From Termitomyces sp. T153 (lineage: Eukaryota; Basidiomycota; Agaricomycetes; Agaricales; Lyophyllaceae), in the NCBI GenBank assembly GCA_018296165.2, contig JACKQL020000018.1:868001-932000 (forward strand): a stretch of 64,000 nt of DNA, written 5' to 3'. Below are positions 24,301 through 34,453 of this stretch, one piece after another. Numbering within the stretch: position 1 is the first letter of the stretch; each line of letters opens with the position of its first letter. The position numbers and the translations under genes are program-made. The notes beneath the pieces were generated by a model. The model ran no database searches and was not told where the DNA came from. It was given only the letters and a program-made list of their open reading frames with translations.

Positions 24301-25342
24301 CAAGAAGGGCCAAGCGTACATCGATCCAGTTTGATTTTGTAGGAATTATTGTCACCCCTTTCCAATCTGCCCCGAAAGTCGATCTTGCCGCCATACCAAC
24401 CAGGCGCTATTTCACTATGTCCCAACCCAGCATATCGATCTTGAGCCAAAGCCTGTTCTTCCCTATCAAGTTCCTCCCACGGTGACTAGGAAAAAAAAGT
24501 CAAACACGGTATTAGAGTCCGAGAGTTCTGGTTATAGAAAGTCGTCACCGTCGTAGCAGCCTCTTTGATGAAGGCAGGGTCTTGAACGGTCTCAATAACT
24601 GAGTCCGGAAAGAGAACCCCTACCGTCTTCGAAGCAGACTGGACGTTATTTCCTTCCAGTGACAACAGATGACTGGCTGTTACATCTTCATGAGAGATTT
24701 TATTAAGAGTGATTAGCCGTGCCAATTCAAACAGAACACCAGAGGAGATGTTGGTATGCATTTGAATAGTTTCTGAGTATGCCTGCAAAATTCCAGTCAT
24801 CACCCGACCAATGACAAGAAATAACGTTCGCACAATAATGTAAGGCTGTGTAGGAGAATTTGAAGTTGAACTCAATCCCTCCTTCTTTCGCCTTTTGGAC
24901 GACTGGACATACGAAAAAGAGTTAGATGAATCCGAAACTTCACCAATTTTTCGTTTTTGGATGTTCTCGAGTGAAGTAGTAGACGTTGGCGGTTCCGATG
25001 CACTTTGCGTGGAGAAATCTGGTAGGCACTTCAATTGATGATCATAAAAGACATATATACAGAACTCGCCGGGTTCCGTCGACTCGGTCTCTGCAATCAG
25101 CAAGATGAGTGCGCTTATGTCTTCGCCGTAGTCAGTCTGCTGCATTGATAAAGTCGTGAAGATACTGCGTCAAGAATGTAAGTCGTAATTACCGTCGGTG
25201 AGGAAGATGAGAGCGCATCTTGGTTCAGATATAATTCAGCGCAAGTATTCAAGTAACTCTGGCAATCTTGCATACCGTCAATCACCCTATGGTCCATTGT
25301 TTCCCGTGGCGGCGCCAGTCCTCGAGGCACAGTACTCGGCAT
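21362..25342 (-). CDS. Cellular RNA-dependent RNA polymerase (QDE-1/RdRP family)
   Basis: RdRPs of this family copy single-stranded RNA into dsRNA that feeds Dicer in RNA silencing. Ten exons (25342-25193, 25139-24549, 24485-24012, 23963-23864, 23840-23683, 23633-22794, 22745-22704, 22647-22551, 22506-22182, 22130-21362) give 1181 residues. Family motifs appear in order: SKWAARTALGLSNSVPGPLI, MTDGCG, FQFRLGGLKGMALE, the NPCKLPTDVRKVRAMEHPLL block, and the catalytic loop LAGGDLGDYDGDTATVIW, where the three Asp of DxDGD bind metal. Helical C-terminal exons follow. All key residues are present and the length is normal. The one weak point is the junction before MTDGCG, which needs a 23-nt intron (23863-23841) to keep frame; otherwise there is a single-base frameshift. 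Probably nuclear or cytoplasmic; no signal peptide. Confidence 0.93.
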
Positions 25343-26728
25343 AAATCAGTGTTAGAAACCTGGGGAAAGTTCTGACGTGGAATGAATGTAGGACGACGCG
25401 TGAAAACGCGAGCCGAACATGTTTATCGTCGTCGAAAACTGAGTATGGTTTTGCAAAGTGAGGAAATTCGGTCAGCGGTCATGTGATCCTGGTAAGCAAC
25501 AAAGATTCTGCTCCGCGAGGTCAAACGAATCAATTGGACCCAAGACTGTTAATCACTAGATGGCCCTCACTCTGAGTTTTGTGAACTACATGGAAGCGCG
25601 ACAGCCCCGGGACGTGAAGGAGACACGGAGTTCTAGTCATTCTTTATGGATTAAGGGTTCATCCGGATAGGATAGGAATTCTTTTTGAAGCGGGGTCAAT
25701 CGCGATCGAGACAGGGCTGGGGCGGTGTTTGCACAAATTGTGTGACCTGTCTTATACAGAAGGCGCGGACCTCAAAAGTTTTAAAAGCGCTGCAAAGACG
25801 TGCTCTCGTTGACAGAGGTCCAAGGACTCAGTACATACCTTGCGTTAAACGTGGGCAGCAATGAGGGTCGAGTCGATGAGCAGTGTGTTTCTATTAAATG
25901 GATCTGCCATGTAATATGTAAAATTGCCCTCGGGACACAGATTTCTACCTGTACGAATCATAGAATATCTGCAACGCCAAGTACTCATTTGTCGGAGGGT
26001 CCTCTTAAAAGCATTTACATCAATTCAAACTTTGTTCTCTTTAGTGTCAACGCACTCGTAATACAGACAGATAGCGCCTTCGACACCAATGATCTTGTCA
26101 ATTACAGAAAGCCAGACTTTCTCTCCTTCGTGTTTCTGTGTGTGGGTTTTGCAGCACAGATTGGAAGCACAAATTTAGTTCTGACTAACTGGTTCTGACT
26201 AATGTAATATCGTGCAATTGATTACGGGCCGTGGAGCAGATTCCATTTGACATGTGCCCATCCAAAGACAGGTTGGCACATACTCGCGAAAGGTTCATTG
26301 ACTGAAATGTGTGCCTGGCCGCGATGAGAACAGTGGTCTATGACAAAGGTGTGAGTAAACAGGTATGTAACTTTATCCAAGCGAGGTAGAAAACAAAAAA
26401 AAATCAGATTTCCGTTCTTGACCCGTCTCAATGGTTCCTTTTGTTCGACAAAAGTATACCAAAAGAAACTAGGTCTAGGGTTTCAACGAGACGTGTCTCT
26501 CCGGGGTATGAAGCTGTCATCATCTAAGCTAAATAGCGCAAAAGACATACCGATGAAAACGGTGTGGGTAAGCTATAGAAGTGTCATAATATTTCCGGTG
26601 TCCAGCAAAAGCCGTTTCGAGGGTGTGACAAACAAATCATGTAGTGAGTTCATGGCCCATGTCCGGAATGGCAAGTTCCGTTGAGGTTGCGGAGCATGAA
26701 AAAAAATGGTTCGCAATCTAGTAGCATC
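25343..26728. other. Intergenic region upstream of RdRP
   Basis: Holds the RdRP promoter near its left edge. Two small plus-strand ORFs (25800-26198 and 26418-26684) have no motif and no splice partners. No repeat beyond the transposon that begins at 26729. Confidence 0.4.
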
Positions 26729-27408
26729 ACCCCCGTAGTTCGGAGTACCCCTTGAGTCGGACGAAAAAAAAGTTTTGTGGGAAATAGCCACGTTGAGCGT
26801 CCGAAACTTGAGACACAGACAACAGTATGACTACTTACCTGTTTCCAACTTGATTTGAGTTCAGGAACAGTGTTGTCGTTGTCTCTCGTCGTGGACGATG
26901 GTCGAGGTCAATGTCACGCCTGCCGATTCGACAGCAAGGCGGAGTCTGAAATTTCCTTGACGCGTCGGGGTCGCGTCTTAGCGACTCACCTTTACCGCGG
27001 TTTGTCCTCATGGGGCGCCGCCGCATCCAGTGCTCGCGTGACTACGAGGAACGTATCCAGGCGGCTATACGTGGGGTCACTGAGGGGCAGTACAAGTCCT
27101 ATGCAGAGGCGGCTCTAGACCTCAAGGTGAGTAACAAAATTCATCCATCTTACTGGGACAAAAGAGCTTACCTTGCAAAACCCTGGCTCTTATATCCTTA
27201 CTCAGACTCATCGTATTATTCATTCAATACAGGTGGATACATCCCTTCTAACACTCGATAAGCTTTGTACTACTATTGTACTTATCGTATCCAGTGTATT
27301 CTCTTGCGCGCGTCCCGTTATTCTCTGGGCGGAGTTTGAAAAAGGTGTCTGACTAAGTGTGACTAGATTGTGACGTCCGACTCAAGGGGTACTCCGAACT
27401 ACGGGGGT
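26729..27408 (+). mobile_element. Pogo/Fot1-like miniature transposon, copy 1
   Basis: A 680-bp element has perfect 35-bp terminal inverted repeats at 26729-26763 and 27374-27408 (ends ACCCCCGTAGTTCGGAGTAC). It carries a small spliced ORF with a pogo/CENP-B-type helix-turn-helix but no DDE catalytic domain, so it is a non-autonomous internal-deletion derivative. TA dinucleotides sit a few bases outside both ends, but spacing differs, so a TA target duplication is not proven. A second, related copy lies at 38333-44646. Confidence 0.85.
27010..27352 (+). CDS. HTH-only protein of the pogo-like element
   Basis: Begins MGRRRIQCSRDYEERIQAAI and continues through a psq/CENP-B-like helix-turn-helix (GQYKSYAEAALDLKV), the DNA-binding part of Fot1/pogo transposases. 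AAG|GTGAGT at 27126/27127 is a strong donor and CAG at 27230-27232 an acceptor. Splicing joins 27010-27126 to 27233-27352 and yields a 78-residue protein ending in a hydrophobic stretch (TTIVLIVSSVFSC). Unspliced, the frame runs to 27261 (83 residues). No catalytic DDE domain. The product could bind the TIRs of related elements, or may be a fossil. Confidence 0.5.
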
Positions 27409-27720
27409 GGGATAGTACCTAGTGTTGGAGTCAAAATTCGAAAACACCCTCGTCCATATGTGGTTCGTTCTCAGTCAGTCATTTGATTTTGTCCTTCTTC
27501 AACGAATCCTTGTCTCAAATGTCGACACTTTGTCAGCCACTGTGAAACCTGGGAACCGGCAGCATTAACATAAGTAGCTACTTTCCTGTTCGTGGCAAAT
27601 CATTCTTCCTTCTGTGAGCACCTTACCCCTAAATGTCAGTCCGATGGAATTATTATGAAGGCACCAGGATGATCATTGACGATTGAGCGAGCGCTCACAT
27701 GCTGCGCACCAGCATACCGT

Positions 27721-27730
27721 TTCTATATAA
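27721..27730 (+). promoter_or_regulatory. TATA-like box of the peroxidase gene
   Basis: TTCTATATAA lies about 50 bases before the ATG at 27776, in a suitable position for a TATA element with a short leader. The flanking 27409-27775 holds no other recognised feature. Confidence 0.45.
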
Positions 27731-27775
27731 AATGCTGTATAAACTGCTATCTTAAATATTACTGCAGATTTCGCT

Positions 27776-29367
27776 ATGCCCCTTAGTCTTTCAATGATCG
27801 TGTCTTCTGTCTTACTATTCTTTGCTATTTCTCTGCCCACATTGGCAGACCCGCTGAAGAAAGGTTTTCGTATCGTCGCTCCGCCAAGGCCAACATATAC
27901 AGGCATTCTCCAAATCCCAGGTGACTTTGAATGGTAATATTGGGTGCTCCATTTGACTGATCATCAATCCTAGAGCCTTCTCATCCTTTTGTTGCTCCAG
28001 GGCACAAAGATCTCCGGGGACCATGCCGTGAGCAACTTTCATGACATGTCCTGTCGACAGGAAAATATCTGATTGTTTTGCAGCGGGATTGAATACATTA
28101 GCTAACCATGGATATATCCCACGAAAGTCAGTGAACTGAAAAATCGTAGACTTCACGTACACCTTCTAAACTGGTGATATCTCTAGTGGTGTAGCCTCTT
28201 TCGAACAAATTGTCGAAGCCGCTACCCATGGGTTCAATATGGATTATGATCTTGCGTCTGGGTTGACGGCTTTCGGTATGGTGAGGATATTTTTCATGCG
28301 CTGTTAAAGTGAGAAAGTCAGACTTTCATAGCTAGCTCGAGGTAATTCTTACACCGACCAATTGTCGATTGGATTAGATACGCCCCTAATCCCCCCTCTC
28401 CCTGGCGAAATCGATGGAAGCACGACTCGAGGATTGGCTGCCCACGGCCGCTTCGAGGGTAAGTGTGATTTGTCATGAAGACCTATCCTTTGTAATTTGA
28501 CTTGAAGGCGACGTCTCAATGACACGTCAAGATTGGGCCATCGGTGATAATATCAACTTTCAACCCGATTTGTTTGCCGAGGTTCGTGTCCTGTTGTCTC
28601 ATGACTGGAAAAATTCTCTTCTACAAATTTCGCGTTCTTTTTAGCTCCTCGACATCGTTGCTCAGGTCGGAAATGATTCTGATGTGACTGGTCCGAAAAG
28701 TATCGTCAATGTCGAAGCATTGTCTCGGTTCAAATTGAAACGGTTCATGGAGAGCCAAACCCAGAATGTCGAAGTTAGCTACCTGCTCAGATGGATATAG
28801 TTGGTTGGTTCTCAACCCACATCAGCTTCAATACCACGTTGGGAGGTTGACTCTTAGTTATGGCGAGACTGGATTTACGCTGAACTTTTTTGCTAATGGC
28901 AAGTCAGCTTGATTGTTTTATCTTAAGTCATTGAACGGAATCACTAGGAACCGATGGAACCCTCTCTGTCCCTGCAATGACTTCAATCTTCCGTGATCAG
29001 AAGTTCGCCCCCAACTGGTTCAGGCGTTCCTCGCCGGGCACGATTGATCTGATTGGAAATTCTTCAGGACAAGTCTTTGAGATGAATCCTGTGCGCCCTG
29101 GCGCTAATGCCCTGAATGGAACGTATATCATCGACCAGCATATTGGCGTGAGTGCAGCGTGTCTTTACCCCACCCTAGGCCAGACAGTTCTAAACACTTT
29201 TACAGAATTGCGCCTTCTATAATAACTTGGCCGCTGATAATGTCCCAGGTGTTCTTCTCAACACCACTGGTGTCCTCAAAGAGAATGTTGATTTCTTGCT
29301 GAATGCCATCCATACTCTCTTCCCTAATTGTCCCGCTGCCGTTCCACATGGTGCTGCTAATGTCTGA
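27776..29367 (+). CDS. Secreted heme-thiolate peroxidase (chloroperoxidase/UPO family)
   Basis: These enzymes use H2O2 for halogenation or oxygen transfer with a Cys-ligated heme. Ten exons (27776-27920, 27974-28027, 28084-28126, 28187-28280, 28332-28458, 28508-28581, 28645-28767, 28826-28898, 28948-29147, 29206-29367) give 364 residues. A signal peptide (MPLSLSMIVSSVLLFFAISL) is followed by HPFVAPGHKDLRGPCPGLNT, where the PCP Cys is the heme ligand, then ANHGYIPRNG, a FNMDYDLASGL segment and FEGDVSMTRQDW, which contains the EGD motif (acid-base Glu, Mg-site residues) of peroxygenases. The C-terminal half includes YHVGRLTLSYGETGF and ends with NLAADNVPGVLLNTTG and a conserved Cys (FPNC). Length matches long UPOs. 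The intron 28899-28947 has a GC donor. The exon 7/8 junction could be two codons longer. Confidence 0.92.
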
Positions 29368-30043
29368 TAAACGTACTCAGATTCCTGAGACAGAATTTAA
29401 TCCCTTTTCTGTATATATATTGCTTTTCTGAACTACTTATGCACATTCCAGATCGTTGATACTACGCATTTGCTGACTCTAGTCAATGTGTGGCGTCCCT
29501 GGCTTCCCCTGGATTATGTAGACTCTGTGTTTCTGGACTGGTTAGCGAAAAAACTGTAGCCCAATTATATCTATTCTATGATGGATCTATTTTTCTCAAG
29601 CCACCCAAGTCGGCGAGGATTCGAAGGCTTTCGTGTTATTTACCGTGGTCTGATCATAGTGCATGATAACCCGATGATTGCAACATCTCCATGTGACTAC
29701 AGAAGATTTTTCCTATATTTACCGACCAGAAGATAGTGAGAGCGGGTCAACCTCAGTCGACATAATGATACACCACATATGGACGAAATGACAGTGAGCG
29801 CTCTAAGGTTGATTGACACCAATGACGTTGGTTAGAACTGAGTGAAGTCCAAGACAGGGTTCAAAATTGATATGTAAATATGTGTACAAAGTCATGTTAC
29901 ATAGAGTACAGAGAGGGATGCAAGTTGGGAAGATAATTTATATGAGTGATATATCCAGATGCGATGTAATGTACCAGTGTTCCCATATACCAGTGTTCCC
30001 AAAGCGAAAAAGTGCCAAAATATGGCAGTGATGCAGTGATGAA
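29368..30043. other. Convergent intergenic region
   Basis: 3' flanks of the peroxidase (plus) and the F-box gene (minus). Contains a short direct repeat, ACCAGTGTTCCCA, twice near 29971-30000. No gene seen. Confidence 0.45.
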
Positions 30044-31507
30044 TCAGAGGGTGCTTGCGCGCCTGGGCAGATATACTAAAGGTCTGTCGCCAGAATCAAG
30101 GAAGCTATTGCTATTGCTACGGGATGGACCGAGAGGAGAGGATCCCTGGAGAAAGGAACATGATTCAGAAGCAGCCTTGCCAACAGCACTTGATAGCCGG
30201 AGATCTCGGCAGAATTCTTGAAGACGCTTCGTCGCCTCTAAACGCTCTTCCATTTCATTATCAGATATAGACTGATTATTTTCCGCCACGGAAACATCAA
30301 TTCTGGCCAACTTTTTGTAAAAGTCGGGGCCGCGCTCGACGCGCAGGCTAAGGAAATCTTCAAGCGCTGAACACACGTCGACAACGTCATCTTCGTAGCA
30401 TTGCATTGACAGACTTTCGATGGGAGAACCTGCGAGGTTCGACATGGTATCGACAACACTTTCTACCGGGAAGAAGGGAGAGATGTGCAGTTTGCGCAGG
30501 CGTGGAAGGGGTGTGACAGCCGGCGTGGCAAACACCGTGTCTGAGACCGACGTAGTGAGCGAGAACTCATTAACCGTCGGACCGACAGCGGCCATGATGC
30601 GCTCCGTGCAGAGGCCGTTGAACTCCTCCGTTTCATGATAGCAACTACCGAGATCGAGAACCTCTAAGCGGCAGGCGACGGGAACGGTTGTCCACCGACT
30701 GTCTCCTAGGTGGGTGTCACGGATGGTGAGTTTTTTAAGAGTAGGGATGCGCAGCAAAGAGGGTAGTGAGAGTTCCGAACCGAGGATGTGGTGATCAGGA
30801 ATGTCGTCATCCCCCAGTACTAGAGGAACATATGGGTAGACACTCTCAAGCTCCGGTGCGTGCAATTTTGAGCGAGTGATCCTATCGAGGAAGAGTTGTT
30901 CAAGGCTAGGTGTAGTTGCGGCAATAGAAACAACAAGCCTTTCGCTCCTAGAATGGTCATTAATCATACGAACAGAAATAGAAGCCCAGCTGCACATACA
31001 AAGGAGAGTGTGCCTCCTCGCTACAATTCGTGATCGTCAAAATTTTTAGTTCCTGTAGGTATGTGAAGGGTGTAATGACGTTTTTGTCCAATGAACCGGC
31101 CATTCGTAAAGCGAGCCTCTTGAGACGGGATGAGGCGATAAGGATAGAGAAGACAGCATCAGATGCAGCCCGAGGATGATGGTGGACAGATTGTTCATCG
31201 TTAGAGCCTGGACGAGTGCACAGGTCTAGCTCTTGGATATAGTGGCAATAGGTACGGGGAACATTTTCGAGGAAGCGTTGGAGTAGGACTAAACTGCCGA
31301 TGCCGACGCTCTAGATGGAAGCGTTCATGAAACACAGATGCTCCTTGTGGCTATATGACACACCTTGAAGATCGACGGAACGCATATCTTGTATGTTTGT
31401 GCATCTACTCTGGAAAAAACTCGAGTAGCGTTCAAGTCTAGATTGTCCACGATGGCAAGTTTGATTTCAGTGGGAAGAGTATGCCATGTGGAGGAGAGAA
31501 GGGCCAT
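30044..31507 (-). CDS. F-box domain protein with leucine-rich-like repeats
   Basis: Exons 31507-31364, 31310-31000 and 30947-30044 encode 452 residues in phase. The N-terminus WHTLPTEIKLAIVDNLD, then VFSRVDAQTYKICVPSIFK, follows the F-box pattern (LP.E....I...L....R...V....Y....P..F). The rest alternates short hydrophobic and Leu-rich segments (TPSLEQLFLDRI, IPTLKKLTIRDTHL, CRLEVLDLGSCY, LPRLRKLHISPF), as in the degenerate LRRs of Agaricomycete F-box proteins. Expected role: substrate receptor of an SCF ubiquitin ligase, binding SKP1 through the F-box; the target is unknown. The start at 31507 was chosen because the upstream extension begins with a non-ATG codon. Confidence 0.85.
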
Positions 31508-34453
31508 TGCAAATCGCAAGATTCGTCAAGAGAAGAGAAGAAAAAGGAGAAGATTCAGAGTTGACAGTGAGGGCACAACAGAATACTCGCTTCCTTTTGT
31601 ACTTCAGGCATTCCGACGATATCGATTCGACCTCGTCGGGCGTGAAAACACTAAGCTTAGCGCTTATAATTTGACCTTGTTTTGCCCATCAGATCTTCCA
31701 CCAGATGATGGCTGGATCTCAATGGTACGCTGTGCCCCTTGCACAGATTTTACCAAATTGAGTCTAACTTTTTCGTTACGGGTTAACCGCAAACTGCCCA
31801 GGTTCTCGAACAGCTTTTCGCGTGGCCCAGCTGTTAGGTCACCTGGCGAGATTAGTGAATCTCTCAACTTCTCGTCTCGACTTCGATCGTCCTCTCGGCG
31901 TTACAGCACTCAATGTGCAAAAAGCATGGCTTCCGTCGTTCACGGTTTGCAGTCCCACTGCTTTCTACGATTGATGGCATGCGTTGTGAGGAGTCCCGAT
32001 ATCCGTTTGGCTGATCAGTCTTGATTTCTGGTGACATTGTGCAACAAATTATTGTCTAAAACGGTCTACGCTGATTATCCAATGTTCCGAAGGCATCCCT
32101 TTTATCCAACAGCGAAAGATTGGTGATACTCCGAACTAACTGGAATGTCGACTCCGGGCGACAATGGCGGTTTCAATGTCGCTCAATTTTCTAGTGACAC
32201 TCAATTCTCCCATCGCAAACTTTGTTTCCATGTCTCTACTCCGGCCGTTCCTCAAGTAGGAGGCAAGGGAAAAAAATATCTAGTCTTGATTCACCTCCGG
32301 GGATGGCGGGAGGTAGATAAACCGATGACGTCGGGAATTGCAGCTCATTTTTACATACACCAAATGGTCATCCTACTCTGGTTAACATTGTGCTGTTGTT
32401 CGTTCTCTCTGGACTTCTTATACTAGACGAGCATTATCTGACTTTCTGTTCCGTTTCCTGGTCCATGACGTCTTGGAATGAAGAGGCTTATCGCGTAAGG
32501 TTGAATCTCTTTCTCCACCTGAAGAACGATGGACAGGCGTGTGTGTCGGCCATATACAACGAATACAGTCCCTCCCAGCAGAATGCAGTTCCGTGTTCGA
32601 CCCCAGCATCTCCAGATCGTGACATTTGTTCTTCCTTGCGTTGACGATCATGATGTCAGATGTAAACTTTCATATTTTTCCCTTCATCACGATCTTGATC
32701 GCTTCGTAACTATAATTGGGCTCTTTGGTAAGATAAAATTGGAGCATCATCGTGTCTTCGTCCAAACAGCGGCCGAACAAGTCGGTAGTGTGGTTAGGCA
32801 GAGTATGTATCGATCCGGGCTTCCGGTTATCAGTTGTGACGGCGCGTCGAGTTGGTATAGTACAATGAAGTTCCTTGCACAGCTGCTGACCTCGCTACAC
32901 CGGCTACTTTTCGGGAAACCCTTCGGCTCTTTTTGGCCCGATCAGTGCTGTCTTAGGTGTCTTTTTGTTGCCGAGATAAATTGGCTCCTGATGTCGGTGT
33001 GTAAGAACTACTATTTTCATTGCATAATGTCCTATGATACCTCGCTACGGAATCGGAATCTCATGTGACCATTCCGCAAGATGAGCCTCTGATATAGGCA
33101 GTGCACATTATTCCATGCTGAATAGATTCTGGGCTACGACAATCACGTTGCAAAATTGACCCTTATCTATATCTATGTCCGGCAAGTTGCGGTCCTTGGT
33201 CGACTCGGCTGACGTTTCCTGACAAAGACTCGTACTCAGGTTACATTGTTCGCGCCCAACCCTCAGGCCTCGCCGTTCTCATCAATTTTATTTACCGAAT
33301 ATATACATTCTTACAAATTCAAGTCTCACAGTAAATGAGGATAGCAAAGAGATACTATAGCCGAGGCAATTTGGATGAGGTGGCGCATAATCATCCCCCG
33401 TAACAGTCCTGCGTGTCAGTGACACATGCTCGTCTTCTGTACACAGATGCTTGTCTACGAGGCCACCAAAGAAATAGGAAATGGCTGAGAAAGCCCTATG
33501 ACTTAACCGTTGGTGGCGCATTCAGGAAGTAAATCCTGTCGCTGGCATAGTGTGAGCCCTATGGATCACGATAAACATGCATCGGCATAGTCATGCTGAG
33601 AATAAGCCTCCCAGAGATGGTAGAATGATTAGTATCAGAAGCACTGGGAGCAGTGTGGTCGTGGGGGAATCGGGATAAAGATAGAACGGTCAGATCTCAG
33701 GATTCCTAGTCAGGCGAAAGTAAGTTCTTGATATTGAATTGTCTATCGCTGTCTAACTCCAATCTGTAGGTAATATGGGCCCATTCTTCTAAGGATTGCT
33801 GGGCAGGAACTGATTGTTGTATGTAAATTCGAAAATGATGTTCCCTGCAAGTTCTTGGGCATGAACATATCACAGTGGCAAAATGTATAGTGGCAAAATA
33901 GTGGCGGAATCGCCCGTAGGAAAGCCAGTTGGAAGAAGGAACCGAAATACAAAAGCTGAAAACGTATATAACTCAATACAATTCACGAATCTCGTGTGAC
34001 GGCCACTGCAGCTGGCGGTTGAGAACTGTTGATAAACATATCCGCCGCTGTCAAGGTAGTACCCCGCCGACGTTAACGCGCCGTTCTTGTCCGTCATTGA
34101 CAGGGCTTCGGATCGCGACATGTGTCAACAGGTGCCAACGTCATCATGATTGCGAGGTCACTCGGTCCTCTCCAGGGTTGCTAGCCTCGCCGGCGGAAAT
34201 CTTACCTACTTCCGCGTACATAGTATTATCCTCGCCCTGTGTCCAGTGTTTAGAGCGACGAGATCAGATCTCGAGTTTCAGGATTTGATCATGGACACAT
34301 GCGCAAACTTTCTTCCCAACCCTGCTTTTCTCCCTGGTTATGTCATTTAGCATGAGAGTTTTGAATCTCCTTTTGCTCAGTGACAGGACTCGGATCTTTC
34401 TTATACTTCCATGATGCCGACCTAGTTATTCATCTCTGAACTTTTGATCCATC
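31508..34453. other. Gene-poor region between F-box and G-alpha genes
   Basis: Nearly 3 kb. Plus-strand ORFs at 31365-32024 (partly antisense to the F-box gene) and 32529-33068 are longer than average, but lack motifs, splice support and normal composition. The last few hundred bases should contain the G-alpha promoter. No repeat or RNA gene recognised. Confidence 0.35.

Noticed and set aside
31365..32024. Plus-strand ORF of 219 codons
   Set aside because: Partly antisense to the F-box exon; composition and lack of motifs suggest chance.
32529..33068. Plus-strand ORF of 179 codons
   Set aside because: No motif, no splice partner and no relation to neighbours; Cys/His/Leu mixture looks like translated intergenic DNA.
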